From Pseudomonas sp. Root562 (GTDB taxonomy: Bacteria > Pseudomonadota > Gammaproteobacteria > Pseudomonadales > Pseudomonadaceae), in contig NZ_LMGK01000001.1 in assembly GCF_001427125.1 (NCBI RefSeq), positions 79,820 through 143,819 of the forward strand: DNA of 64,000 nucleotides, given 5' to 3'. Below are positions 1-8,504 of this stretch, piece by piece. The translations under genes were made by a program, and so were the position numbers. The notes below the pieces were generated by a model. That model was not told where the DNA came from. It worked only from the letters and a program-made list of their open reading frames with translations, and did no database searches. Within the stretch, counting starts at the first letter, position 1, and every line of letters begins with the position of its first letter.

Positions 1-899
1 TGCAGACCATCGTCAGCCAACTGCGCACGGCCCGTGATCAGTGGCGTGCACAAAACGGCCGCGTCAGCGGCGAGCAGGGCGGGCGCGAGCTGCCGTCCCG
101 GGCGGCCATGGCGGAGATTCTCGAGGCCCTGTGCGGTGCGCTGTTCCCGATGCGTCTGGGGCCAGTGGATTTGCGCGAAGAGAGTGAAGACTTCTACGTC
201 GGCCACACCCTCGATGTCGCGCTGAATGCGTTGCTGGCGCAGGCACGGCTCGAACTGCGGTATGCGGCGCGCCACAGCGCCCAGGCCGAGGCTGAAGTCG
301 AAGGCAAAACCATTCAGATCATTCAGGATTTCGCCCTGGCACTGCCCGGGCTGCGCAGCCTGCTGGACACCGACGTGTTGGCGGCCTATCACGGTGATCC
401 GGCGGCGCGCAGTGTCGATGAAGTGCTGCTGTGCTACCCGGGGATTCTGGCGGTGATTCACCATCGTCTGGCCCATCATTTATATCGCGCCGGCCTGCCG
501 TTACTGGCGCGGATCAGCGCAGAAATCGCTCATTCGGCAACCGGTATCGACATTCACCCGGGCGCGCAAATCGGCCGTAGTTTCTTCATCGACCACGGGA
601 CCGGCGTGGTGATCGGCGAGACCGCGATCATCGGCGAGCGCGTGCGGATTTATCAGGCTGTGACGCTGGGTGCCAAGCGTTTTCCCGCGGATGAAGACGG
701 TCAGTTGCAGAAGGGCCAGGCGCGGCATCCGATCGTCGAGGATGACGTGGTGATTTACGCCGGGGCGACAATCCTCGGGCGGATCACCATCGGCAAGGGC
801 TCGACCATTGGCGGCAACGTCTGGCTGACCCGCAGCGTGCCGGCGGGTAGCAATCTGACTCAAGCGAATTTGCAGTTGGATGATGGAGCGCAAAAGTAA
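1..899 (+). CDS. epsC: serine O-acetyltransferase (5' truncated by window edge)
   Basis: Acetylates L-serine with acetyl-CoA to give O-acetylserine, the first step of cysteine synthesis; cytoplasmic. The reading frame is open from base 3, so the true start lies left of the window; the ATG at 108 is internal. The C-terminal half shows left-handed beta-helix hexapeptide repeats (HPGAQIG, GVVIGETAIIGERV, GATILGRITIG) and the active-site stretch FIDHGTGVVIGE expected of this family. The helical N-terminal domain precedes it. The gene is followed by two tandem palindromic repeats and then betT, with no sign of operon structure. The symbol follows the EpsC-type naming used for Pseudomonas; it could equally be called cysE. 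Confidence 0.93.
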   Translation, partial: QTIVSQLRTARDQWRAQNGRVSGEQGGRELPSRAAMAEILEALCGALFPMRLGPVDLREESEDFYVGHTLDVALNALLAQARLELRYAARHSAQAEAEVEGKTIQIIQDFALALPGLRSLLDTDVLAAYHGDPAARSVDEVLLCYPGILAVIHHRLAHHLYRAGLPLLARISAEIAHSATGIDIHPGAQIGRSFFIDHGTGVVIGETAIIGERVRIYQAVTLGAKRFPADEDGQLQKGQARHPIVEDDVVIYAGATILGRITIGKGSTIGGNVWLTRSVPAGSNLTQANLQLDDGAQK

Positions 900-909
900 G
901 CGCCACAAT

Positions 910-1044
910 GATCGTTCCCACGCTCCGCGTGGGAACGCCTCCAGGGACGCTCCGCGTTCCGGTTCACGCCTCCATCTCAAGCCTGGCACCGCAGTGACGC
1001 GGAGCGTCACGGGCTGCATTCCCACGCAGAGCGTAGGAACGATC
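910..1044. repeat. GATCGTTCCCACGC palindromic repeat, copy 1
   Basis: Begins GATCGTTCCCACGCTCCGCG and ends with the reverse-complementary GCGTAGGAACGATC, with further inner hairpins (ACGCTCCGCGTTCC, GACGCGGAGCGTC). The same family recurs at 1072, 5854, 9605, 16899, 22881 and 23046. Spurious open frames across it are not genes. Confidence 0.9.
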
Positions 1045-1071
1045 AAAAACGATCGCCTCCTACCCCCCATT

Positions 1072-1206
1072 GATCGTTCCTACGCTCCGCGTGGGAATGC
1101 CTCCAGGGACGCTCCGCGTTCCGATTCGCGCCTCGATCTCAAGCCTGGCACCGCAATGACGCAGAGCGTCACGGGCTGCATTCCCACGCAGAGCGTGGGA
1201 ACGATC
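1072..1206. repeat. GATCGTTCCCACGC palindromic repeat, copy 2 (tandem)
   Basis: A second, nearly identical 135-bp copy in the same orientation as the one at 910, separated from it by 27 bp. It starts GATCGTTCCTACGC and closes GCGTGGGAACGATC. The tandem arrangement looks like a local duplication of the whole unit. Confidence 0.9.
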
Positions 1207-1282
1207 GCCTTCTACCCCTCATTGAGCTAGCGTAATTACGCGACCGCCCAGCCCTGCGATTAGTCCTTAGCAGCCTATTCAT

Positions 1283-1312
1283 GTTTAACTTGAACGTTCA
1301 TTCAAGTTAAAC
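1283..1312. promoter_or_regulatory. inverted repeat upstream of betT, BetI-like operator
   Basis: Perfect 12-bp arms GTTTAACTTGAA and TTCAAGTTAAAC flank a 6-bp spacer, with the palindrome TGAACGTTCA nested inside. TGAACGTTCA resembles the core bound by the choline-responsive TetR-type repressor BetI. Its place about 90 bp ahead of a BetT-type transporter supports an operator role. No betI gene is in the window, so the regulator is inferred. Confidence 0.6.
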
Positions 1313-1403
1313 CGGTGGTTCGCTGCCCGCTCACAACAGGAGGCTTGCCTTTGCTGAGTCCGATTTCTACAGCCACGATTTCCCCCTTCGAGGTGCACCG
1401 TTC

Positions 1404-3398
1404 ATGAGTGCATCGTCCGTTCCTTCAAGCGGCCTGGTCCGCATGAATCCGCCGGTGTTTTACTTTGCGGCGAGCTTCATTCTGTTGTTCGGCGTCGTGG
1501 TCATTGCCATGCCCGAACAGGCCGGTGCCTGGTTGCTGGCCGCGCAAAACTGGGCGGCCAATACGGTCGGCTGGTACTACATGTTGGCGATGACCCTGTA
1601 TCTGGTCTTCGTGGTCGTCACCGCGTTATCGGGCTACGGCAAGATCAAACTCGGTGCCGACCACGACGAGCCCGAATTCAGTTACCTGTCCTGGGCCGGC
1701 ATGCTGTTCGCCGCCGGGATCAGCATCACGCTGTTCTTCTTCTGCGTGTCCGAACCGTTGACCCATATGCTCCAGCCGCCCCAAGGCGAGGCGGGCACCG
1801 CGGATGCGGCGCGCCAGGCCATGCAGATTCTGTTTCTGCATTGGGGCCTGCACGGTTGGGGTGTGTTTGCCTTTGTCGGCATGGCGCTCGCCTATTTCGC
1901 CTATCGGCATAACCTGCCCCTGGCGCTGCGTTCGGCGTTGTATCCGCTGATCGGCAAACGCATCAACGGCCCTATCGGTTATGCAGTGGATGGCTTTGGC
2001 ATCATCGCCACGGTCTTCGGTCTCGGTGCCGATATGGGCTTCGGCGTGCTGCACCTCAATTCCGGCCTGGACTATCTGTTCGGCATCGCCCATACCCAGT
2101 GGATTCAGGTCGGGCTGATCACGCTGATGATGGGCGCAGCGATCATCGTCGCCGTGTCTGGCGTCGACAAAGGCGTGCGGGTGATGTCCGACATCAACAT
2201 GTTGCTGGCTTGCGCGCTGCTGCTGTTCGTGTTGTTCGCAGGGCCCACGCAGCATCTGCTCAATACGCTGATCCAGAACGTCGGTGATTATCTCGGCGCC
2301 TTGCCGATGAAGAGTTTTGATCTTTACGCCTATGACAAACCCAGCGACTGGCTGGGCGGCTGGACCGTGTTCTATTGGGCCTGGTGGATCGCATGGTCGC
2401 CGTTCGTAGGCCTGTTCATCGCGCGGATTTCCCGTGGCCGGACCATCCGCGAGTTCGTCTTCGGCGTGCTGTTGATTCCGCTGGGTTTCACCCTGGCGTG
2501 GATGTCGATCTTCGGCAACAGCGCCATCGACCAGGTGCTCAACCACGGCATGAGCGCGCTGGGCATGTCGGCCATCGACAACCCCTCGATGACCCTCTAC
2601 CTGCTGCTGGAAACCTACCCGTGGAGCAAAACCGTGATTGCGGTCACGGTGTTCATCAGCTTCGTGTTCTTCGTCACTTCCGCCGACTCGGGCACCGTGG
2701 TGTTGTCGACTCTGTCCGCCAAGGGTGGCAACCCGGATGAGGATGGGCCGAAATGGCTGCGGGTGTTCTGGGGAGCAATGACGGCGCTGGTGACCAGTGC
2801 GCTGCTGTTCTCCGGCAGCATCGACGCATTGAAGTCAGCGGTGGTCCTGACCTCGCTGCCGTTCTCGCTGATTTTGCTGCTGATGATGTGGGGCCTGCAC
2901 AAGGCGTTTTATCTGGAATCGCAGAAACAGATCGCGCAACTGCATTCCCTGGCACCGGTGTCCGGCTCGCGGCGCGGTGGCTGGCGTCAGCGCTTGAGTC
3001 AGGCGGTGCATTTTCCGTCGCGGGACGAGGTGTATCGCTTCCTCGACACGACGGTACGTCCGGCGATTGAAGAGGTCTCGGCGGTATTCGTCGAGAAGGG
3101 CCTCAAGGTGATCACCCATCCAGAGCCGGTCAACGACAGCGTCAGCCTGGAAATCGGTCACGGCGATGAACACCCGTTTATCTACCAGGTGCAAATGCGT
3201 GGCTACTTCACGCCGTCGTTTGCCCGGGGTGGCATGGGCTCCAAGGAGCTCAACAATCGTCGCTACTATCGGGCCGAAGTGCACTTGAGCGAGGGCAGTC
3301 AGAACTACGATCTGGTGGGCTACACCAAGGAGCAGATCATCAATGACATCCTCGATCAGTACGAACGGCACATGCAGTTCCTGCACCTGGTGCGTTGA
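1404..3398 (+). CDS. betT: BCCT-family choline transporter BetT
   Basis: Inner-membrane transporter of the betaine/choline/carnitine family. Imports choline, which is oxidised to glycine betaine for osmoprotection or used as a nutrient. About 12 hydrophobic segments occupy residues 15-500. The BCCT tryptophan-rich signature is visible near residue 320-330 (FYWAWWIAWSPFVGLFIAR). A hydrophilic C-terminal tail of about 150 residues follows, as in long BetT proteins with an osmosensing tail. Length 664 aa is normal for BetT. The ATG at 1404 follows a weak Shine-Dalgarno (GAGGTG). It stands alone behind a BetI-like palindrome; betIBA genes are not in the window, so this may be one of several BetT paralogues. 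Confidence 0.9.
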   Translation: MSASSVPSSGLVRMNPPVFYFAASFILLFGVVVIAMPEQAGAWLLAAQNWAANTVGWYYMLAMTLYLVFVVVTALSGYGKIKLGADHDEPEFSYLSWAGMLFAAGISITLFFFCVSEPLTHMLQPPQGEAGTADAARQAMQILFLHWGLHGWGVFAFVGMALAYFAYRHNLPLALRSALYPLIGKRINGPIGYAVDGFGIIATVFGLGADMGFGVLHLNSGLDYLFGIAHTQWIQVGLITLMMGAAIIVAVSGVDKGVRVMSDINMLLACALLLFVLFAGPTQHLLNTLIQNVGDYLGALPMKSFDLYAYDKPSDWLGGWTVFYWAWWIAWSPFVGLFIARISRGRTIREFVFGVLLIPLGFTLAWMSIFGNSAIDQVLNHGMSALGMSAIDNPSMTLYLLLETYPWSKTVIAVTVFISFVFFVTSADSGTVVLSTLSAKGGNPDEDGPKWLRVFWGAMTALVTSALLFSGSIDALKSAVVLTSLPFSLILLLMMWGLHKAFYLESQKQIAQLHSLAPVSGSRRGGWRQRLSQAVHFPSRDEVYRFLDTTVRPAIEEVSAVFVEKGLKVITHPEPVNDSVSLEIGHGDEHPFIYQVQMRGYFTPSFARGGMGSKELNNRRYYRAEVHLSEGSQNYDLVGYTKEQIINDILDQYERHMQFLHLVR

Positions 3399-3406
3399 TC
3401 GGTCTC

Positions 3407-3682
3407 TCAGGTCTCGGTGGTCAGCACCATGAACAACACGAGCGCCGCCACCGGGATACCGAACACGGCGCTTCCCACCACCAGCTCGGTGCTTAACGGC
3501 TGGCCGGCATGCACGATGCCGACCGCGCCGTTGATCAACGTCAGCGCCAGCCACAGCACGATAAAGCTGTAGGCCAGGATCTGGCGGCTGAAGCCGATTT
3601 TCTCGCCGATGTAGAGCATCAGCGCCAGGAGAATCAGGCCAAAGGTGATGATGATCGTCGTGTGCATGGTGGGTTTCGCCAT
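3407..3682 (-). CDS. small integral membrane protein, unknown function
   Basis: A 91-residue protein with three predicted membrane segments, roughly residues 8-26, 34-56 and 66-88, and few charged residues. It converges on betT with only 8 bp between the stop codons. No catalytic motif is visible and I do not recognise the family. The start at MAKPTM is the first in-frame ATG. The frame is free of rare codons and looks like a genuine conserved small membrane protein. Confidence 0.7.
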   Translation of the reverse strand: MAKPTMHTTIIITFGLILLALMLYIGEKIGFSRQILAYSFIVLWLALTLINGAVGIVHAGQPLSTELVVGSAVFGIPVAALVLFMVLTTET

Positions 3683-4033
3683 TTAAATGTGTGTTGCCGT
3701 AAAGGCCGTCATCGCGGGCAAGCCTTTACTGATTCAACCCCATACAGCGAGCATAGTTAAACCATCCCGCCTGCGTCAGATCACCTGCGCCAGTCCTGCT
3801 TATCTGCCAATTTCAGTGCTGTACCCGCACAACCGACACATGTCGCCACGGGTCCGGGTGTTTGTGGATTGGATGGGGGAGGTGTTTGCGAAAGCGCAGT
3901 AGCCGCCGGTCCGAGAGGAAAAGTCGACTTCGTCCAGATCGGCTATTATTTTTCCAAGTGTGTATGGTGTGTATTGTTTCCACTTCGACCTGCTTAAAGT
4001 ACGCAGCGATTGCTGTGGAAAAAGGCGAAGGAA
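3683..4033. other. intergenic region ahead of hicAB
   Basis: About 350 bp without a supported gene. It holds an 8-bp inverted repeat, GTAAAGGC at 3699-3706 and GCCTTTAC at 3722-3729, with a 15-bp loop. The open frames crossing it are read-through of other frames. The hicAB promoter should lie in the right half, but I cannot place a convincing -35/-10 pair. Confidence 0.5.
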
Positions 4034-4216
4034 ATGCGAAGTCGGGAAATGATCAGGATGATCGAGGACGATGGTTGGTATCTGGTTCCCGTAAGGGGAA
4101 GCCATCATCAGTACAAGCATCCCTGCAAGCCCGGGAGGGTGACGGTCAAACACCCGGATTCGGATCTTCCGAAAGGAACGATCAGCAGCATATTGAAACA
4201 GGCGGGACTCAAATAA
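4034..4216 (+). CDS. hicA: HicA family toxin (mRNA interferase)
   Basis: A 60-residue dsRBD-like RNase toxin that cleaves mRNA when not bound by HicB. The family pattern is clear: GWYLVPVRGSHHQYKHP, with the catalytic His in GSHHQY, and the end KGTISSILKQAGL. The start at 4034 is chosen over an upstream in-frame ATG at 4010 because GAAGGA lies just ahead of it and HicA proteins begin with this MxSREMI-like segment. HicB follows 59 bp downstream, in the usual hicA-hicB order. Confidence 0.93.
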   Translation: MRSREMIRMIEDDGWYLVPVRGSHHQYKHPCKPGRVTVKHPDSDLPKGTISSILKQAGLK

Positions 4217-4275
4217 TGCCCGCCACCGGATACGAAAGTCCCTGCAGGGACACATCACATGAAGGGCTCATCGAA

Positions 4276-4677
4276 ATGAATTTCCCGGTTGTTCTGCACA
4301 AGGATGCCGACTCGGACTACGGAGTGATCGTCCCTGATGTGCCAGGTTGTTTCTCGGCCGGCAGCACCGTGGCGCAGGCACTTGAAAGCGTGAAAGAGGC
4401 GCTGTCCCTGCACTACGAAGGGTTGGTAGCCGATGGCGAGCCATTGCCACAGGTACGCGAGATTGATGCCCACCTTGAAAATCCCGATTACGCAGGTGGT
4501 GTGTGGGCGGTAGTTGAGTTTGATATCACGCCTTATTTCGGCAAGTCAGTGCGCTTCAATGCGACGTTGCCGGAACAGTTGCTTGAGCGTATCGATCAGA
4601 CTGTCAGACGGGATCAACGCTACAGTTCGCGCTCCGGTTTTCTGGCGGCGGCAGCTCTGCGCGAATTGTCGGCATAA
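4276..4677 (+). CDS. hicB: HicB family antitoxin
   Basis: A 133-residue antitoxin and autorepressor. The N-terminal half has the HicB fold signature (DSDYGVIVPDVPGCFSAGST). The C-terminal 40 residues look like a ribbon-helix-helix DNA-binding domain (FNATLPEQLLERIDQ, then SGFLAAAALREL). The ATG at 4276 follows GAAGGG at a good distance and matches the family start MNFPVVLHKD. An in-frame ATG at 4216 overlapping the hicA stop (TAATG) would add 20 residues and is less likely. It would neutralise HicA and repress the hicAB promoter. Confidence 0.92.
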   Translation: MNFPVVLHKDADSDYGVIVPDVPGCFSAGSTVAQALESVKEALSLHYEGLVADGEPLPQVREIDAHLENPDYAGGVWAVVEFDITPYFGKSVRFNATLPEQLLERIDQTVRRDQRYSSRSGFLAAAALRELSA

Positions 4678-4809
4678 GGTTAGGCGAAAGAAATATGAAA
4701 CGTTTCAGCATTTAGTCGAGTCCGGGGTTTTCTGGTGTTTGTCTGAGGGTATGCTGGGCGACTGGCGAAGCAGTCGAGACCAGATTCAAGACAGACAAGA
4801 GAGGATTCG

Positions 4810-5847
4810 ATGACTTACACCGCTGCCGAAAACCGCTACGACTCCATTCCTTACCGCCGCGTTGGTCGCAGCGGTCTGGTGCTGCCGGCGCTGTCGCTGG
4901 GCCTGTGGCACAACTTCGGCGACAGCACGCCGATCGACACCCAGCGGGCGCTGCTGCGTACGGCGTTCGACCTGGGCATCAACCATTTCGACCTGGCCAA
5001 TAACTACGGTCCGCCATACGGCAGCGCCGAGATCAATTTCGGTCGATTGCTGCGGGAAGACTTCAAGCAGTACCGGGATGAGTTGATCATCTCCAGCAAG
5101 GCCGGTTGGGACATGTGGCCCGGTCCTTACGGTCAGGGCGGCGGTTCGCGCAAGTACGTGCTGGCCAGCCTCGACCAGAGCCTGCAGCGTCTGGGCCTGG
5201 ACTACGTCGACATTTTCTATTCGCACCGCTTCGACCCGGATACGCCGCTGGAAGAAACCGCCGGCGCATTGGCCACGGCAGTGCAGCAGGGCAAGGCGTT
5301 GTACATCGGCATCTCGTCGTACTCAGGGGTGAAAACCCGTGAGATGGCGGCATTGCTCAAGGAGTGGAAGGTGCCGTTGTTGATCCATCAGCCGGCCTAC
5401 AACCTGCTCAATCGCTGGGTGGAAAAAGACCTGCTCGACACCACTGACGAACTGGGCACCGGCGTGATTGCGTTTACACCGCTGGCTCAGGGTTTGCTGA
5501 CCGACAAATACCTCAACGGTGTCCCGAGCGACGCGCGGGTCAACCGTCCGGGCGGCGGTTCGTTGCAGGCTTCGCACCTGTCCGAGGCCAACATTGCCCA
5601 CGTGCGTGCACTCAATGAAATCGCCAAGCGCCGCGGTCAGAGCCTGGCGCAACTGGCACTGGCCTGGACCCTGCGCGACCCGCGGGTGACGTCGGCACTG
5701 ATCGGTGCGAGCCGGCCAGAGCAGATCATCGAGAACGTCGGGGCGTTGCGGAACTTGAGCTTCAGTGCAGAGGAGCTGGCGGAGATCGATCGTTTTGCCC
5801 AAGAGGGCGGGATCAATCTGTGGGAGAAGCCTTCGACGGCTGAGTGA
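4810..5847 (+). CDS. mgrA: aldo/keto reductase, YghZ-like L-glyceraldehyde 3-phosphate reductase
   Basis: NADPH-dependent cytosolic TIM-barrel oxidoreductase. Proteins of the YghZ/MgrA subfamily reduce L-glyceraldehyde 3-phosphate and methylglyoxal. Family features are visible: RRVGRSGLVLPALSLGLWHNF at the start (residues 17-37), the catalytic Asp/Tyr region HFDLANNYGPPYGSAE, the Lys in IISSKAGW, the His in YSHRFDPDTP, and the C-terminal cofactor loop SALIGASRPEQI. Length 345 aa is normal. The ATG at 4810 follows AAGAGAGG. It is flanked by hicAB and a GATCGTTCC repeat, and is probably monocistronic. The substrate is inferred from the subfamily. Confidence 0.88.
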   Translation: MTYTAAENRYDSIPYRRVGRSGLVLPALSLGLWHNFGDSTPIDTQRALLRTAFDLGINHFDLANNYGPPYGSAEINFGRLLREDFKQYRDELIISSKAGWDMWPGPYGQGGGSRKYVLASLDQSLQRLGLDYVDIFYSHRFDPDTPLEETAGALATAVQQGKALYIGISSYSGVKTREMAALLKEWKVPLLIHQPAYNLLNRWVEKDLLDTTDELGTGVIAFTPLAQGLLTDKYLNGVPSDARVNRPGGGSLQASHLSEANIAHVRALNEIAKRRGQSLAQLALAWTLRDPRVTSALIGASRPEQIIENVGALRNLSFSAEELAEIDRFAQEGGINLWEKPSTAE

Positions 5848-5853
5848 CAGCAT

Positions 5854-5965
5854 GATCGTTCCCACGCTCCGCGTGGGAATGCACTAACGGACGCTCCGCG
5901 TTCGGCTTTCGGATGGGACGCGGAGCGTCCCGGGCGGCATTCCCACGCAGAGCGTGGGAACGATC
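5854..5965. repeat. GATCGTTCCCACGC palindromic repeat
   Basis: 112-bp member of the family at 910-1206, bounded by GATCGTTCCCACGC and GCGTGGGAACGATC. It fills the gap between the convergent aldo/keto reductase and tauD and ends 3 bp from the tauD stop codon, so it may act as a bidirectional transcription or mRNA end. Confidence 0.9.
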
Positions 5966-5968
5966 AAA

Positions 5969-6811
5969 TCAGCGAAAAAACGGCACATCCCCCAACACTG
6001 TCGCCCGCTGCATCACCCGCCGCGCCGGCCGGTAGTCATCCACCGCGTAATGCTGAGTCACGCGGTTGTCCCAGAAGGCGATGTCGTCTTTCTGCCAGCG
6101 CCAGCGAATGGTGAATTCCGGCCGTGTTGCGTGGGCGAACAGGAACTTCAGAATCGCCTCGCTCTCGGTTTCCGACAGTTCGTTGACCTTCGAAGTGAAG
6201 CCTTCGTTGACGAACAGCGAGCGGCGCCCGCTCACCGGATGGGTGCGGATTACCGGGTGCGACAGCGGCGGATTCTTGCGCCGCGCTTCTTCCCATTGGG
6301 CCAGCGCTTCAGGCGTGTTGCCATAGCGCTCCAACGGAAACGAACGGGTGAAATCGTGGGTGGCGGTCAGCCCTTCGAGCAAGGTTTTGAACGGTGCCGA
6401 CAACGCTTCATACGCTGCGATTCCACTGGCCCACAAGGTATCGCCACCAAACTCCGGCAACAGCTTGGCGCTGAGCACCGCGCCCATGGCCGGGGTCGGC
6501 AGGAAGGTCACGTCGGTGTGCCAGATCGCGTTGTCGCGCACGTCGGTGACGGCGGTATCGAGGATCAGCACTTGCGGTTGCTCCGGCACATTCGGGTAGA
6601 TCGGGTGAATGTGCAGGTCGCCGAAATTGGCGGCGAAACGCGCCTGCTGTTGTGGGTTGATTGGCTGGTCGCGGAAGAACAGCACTTGATGCTTGAGCAG
6701 CGCTTGCTCGATGGCATCACGCTGTTCCAGATTCAGCGGCTGGCTGATGTCGACGCCGCTGATCTGTGCACCGAGGGCGGAGCTGAGGGGGACGATGGTC
6801 AGGTGGCTCAT
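5969..6811 (-). CDS. tauD: taurine dioxygenase TauD
   Basis: Fe(II)/2-oxoglutarate-dependent dioxygenase that hydroxylates taurine, releasing sulfite and aminoacetaldehyde; cytosolic. The facial triad is visible: H98 and D100 in [10 protein letters not shown] and the distal His in TQHYAVDDY (about residue 254), followed by the 2-oxoglutarate-binding Arg in RPARRVMQR. The 280-residue length matches TauD. The start at 6811 ([10 protein letters not shown]) is chosen; the open frame continues upstream only through tauC in another frame. Last gene of tauABCD, 53 bp after tauC. Confidence 0.95.
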   Translation of the reverse strand: MSHLTIVPLSSALGAQISGVDISQPLNLEQRDAIEQALLKHQVLFFRDQPINPQQQARFAANFGDLHIHPIYPNVPEQPQVLILDTAVTDVRDNAIWHTDVTFLPTPAMGAVLSAKLLPEFGGDTLWASGIAAYEALSAPFKTLLEGLTATHDFTRSFPLERYGNTPEALAQWEEARRKNPPLSHPVIRTHPVSGRRSLFVNEGFTSKVNELSETESEAILKFLFAHATRPEFTIRWRWQKDDIAFWDNRVTQHYAVDDYRPARRVMQRATVLGDVPFFR

Positions 6812-6864
6812 GGTGGTTCTCTTCAATCCGGGGCTGTCGGCGTAGTCAGTTCGATCAAAACGTA

Positions 6865-7698
6865 TCAGTGAGCCTGGCCGTGCCACGGCACCAGTTTGCG
6901 TTGCAACTTGCGCAAGCCCATTTCCATGGCGAAGGCGATCAGCGCGATCACTAAAATCCCCAGCACCACCACATCGGTGACCAGGAACTGCGCGGCCGAC
7001 TGCACCATGAAACCCAGGCCGCTGGTGGCGGCAATCAGCTCGGCGGCGACCAGCGTCGACCAACCCACGCCCAAACCGATGCGCACGCCAGTCAGGATGT
7101 CCGGTAATGCACTGGGCAAAATCACATGTCGAATCAACTGTGCCCGCGTCGCACCCAGGGACTGCGCAGCGCGCAGCTTGGCCGGGTCCACCGTGCGCAC
7201 ACCGGTGGCGGTGGCAATGGCGATCGGAGCGAAAATCGCCAGGTAGATCAGCAGCACTTTCGACAACTCGCCAATGCCGCACCAGATCACGATCAGCGGC
7301 AGATAGGCCAGCGGTGGAATCGGGCGATAGAACTCGATCAGCGGATCGAGAATGCCGCGAGCGATGCGATTGTGGCCGATGGCAATGCCGACCGGGACAG
7401 CCGTCAACACCGCGAAGCCCAGGCCCAGACCGATGCGGCTGAGACTCGCGCCCAAGTGCTGCCACAGGGTTGAATCCATGTAGCCGCTGGTCGCCAGCAG
7501 CCAGCCTTTTTGCAGCACGGCCGATGGTGACGGCAGGAATAGCGGCTCGATCAAACCGGTCGCCGTCACAGCCCACCAGATGACAATCAGCGCGACCAGC
7601 GTCAGCACACTGATCCAGCGCGTACTCAAACTGCGGCGCACAACGATTGCGGTGGTGTTTGTCTTGACCGCCGCTGCGGGAATTTCATAGCTGCTCAT
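6865..7698 (-). CDS. tauC: taurine ABC transporter permease TauC
   Basis: Inner-membrane permease of the taurine importer. 277 residues with about six hydrophobic segments and the binding-protein-dependent permease loop near residues 175-200 ([23 protein letters not shown]), where the EAA-type motif contacts the ATPase. Homologous to the SsuC/TauC nitrate-sulfonate group. The start overlaps the tauB stop by 4 bp, indicating translational coupling. Confidence 0.94.
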   Translation of the reverse strand: MSSYEIPAAAVKTNTTAIVVRRSLSTRWISVLTLVALIVIWWAVTATGLIEPLFLPSPSAVLQKGWLLATSGYMDSTLWQHLGASLSRIGLGLGFAVLTAVPVGIAIGHNRIARGILDPLIEFYRPIPPLAYLPLIVIWCGIGELSKVLLIYLAIFAPIAIATATGVRTVDPAKLRAAQSLGATRAQLIRHVILPSALPDILTGVRIGLGVGWSTLVAAELIAATSGLGFMVQSAAQFLVTDVVVLGILVIALIAFAMEMGLRKLQRKLVPWHGQAH

Positions 7699-8489
7699 GC
7701 GTGCTCCTGCCGTGGAACGGCGCTGCGTTGGGAGAACACTTTGGCGAGCACGTGTTCGCGGGTTTCGATAAAGCGCGGGTCGGACTTGATCGAGCGCGCC
7801 GACTCACCGGCGGCGTAACGCTGGCCGAAATCGAGGCTCAGGCGTTCGACGATTTGCCCGGGATTGGGCGCCAGCAGAATCAGATCCGTGGCGAGGAACA
7901 CCGCTTCTTCAATGTCATGGGTGATCAGGAATACTGGTTTGGCAGTGCGCCGCCAGACTTGCAGCAGCAGCTCCTGCATCTGCTCGCGGGTGAACGCGTC
8001 GAGAGCGCCGAAAGGTTCGTCCATCAGCAAGACGCGAGGGTCGGCAGCGAGGGCGCGGGCCAGGCCGACGCGCTGTTTCTGGCCGCCGGAGAGTTGCCAG
8101 ATCCGGCGGTTTTCGAAGCCTGAAAGATCCACCAGCGCGAGCATTTCCCGGGCACGGATTTCGCGTTTGTCCCGAGGGACGCCCGCCAGCTCAAGGCCAA
8201 AGCCGACATTGGCCAGCACGTCTTGCCAAGGCAGCAAGGCGTCGTCCTGGAACACCACGCCACGTTCGGCGCTCGGGCCTTTTACCGGCACGCCATCGAG
8301 GGTGATGCGCCCGGCGCTGGGTGCGACGAATCCGGCAATCAGGTTCAACAGCGAAGTTTTGCCACTGCCGGACGGGCCGAGGGCGACCAGCAATTGCTGC
8401 GGCCCCAGGCTCAAGGAAATATCCGCCAGCACAGGTGCAGGGCTGCCAGGGTACTGTGCACTGATGCGCTCCAGCTGTAGCAAAGCCAT
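7695..8489 (-). CDS. tauB: taurine ABC transporter ATP-binding protein TauB
   Basis: ATPase that powers taurine import, on the cytoplasmic face. Walker A is [12 protein letters not shown] (about residues 38-49), the signature [12 protein letters not shown] lies near 133-144, and Walker B with the following D-loop is [11 protein letters not shown] near 155-165; the switch His is in ITHDIEEA. 264 residues is the usual length. It lies between tauA (15 bp upstream) and tauC (4-bp overlap), which fixes the assignment to taurine rather than another sulfonate. Confidence 0.95.
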   Translation of the reverse strand: MALLQLERISAQYPGSPAPVLADISLSLGPQQLLVALGPSGSGKTSLLNLIAGFVAPSAGRITLDGVPVKGPSAERGVVFQDDALLPWQDVLANVGFGLELAGVPRDKREIRAREMLALVDLSGFENRRIWQLSGGQKQRVGLARALAADPRVLLMDEPFGALDAFTREQMQELLLQVWRRTAKPVFLITHDIEEAVFLATDLILLAPNPGQIVERLSLDFGQRYAAGESARSIKSDPRFIETREHVLAKVFSQRSAVPRQEHA

Positions 8490-8504
8490 CGCGTCGACTC
8501 CCGA

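Noticed and set aside
880..1230. 116-codon plus-strand frame after the acetyltransferase
   Set aside because: It consists almost wholly of the two palindromic repeat copies; the protein itself is an internal repeat with no start signal.
6812..7576. Upstream extension of the tauD frame
   Set aside because: It overlaps tauC in another frame; TauD homology begins at 6811.
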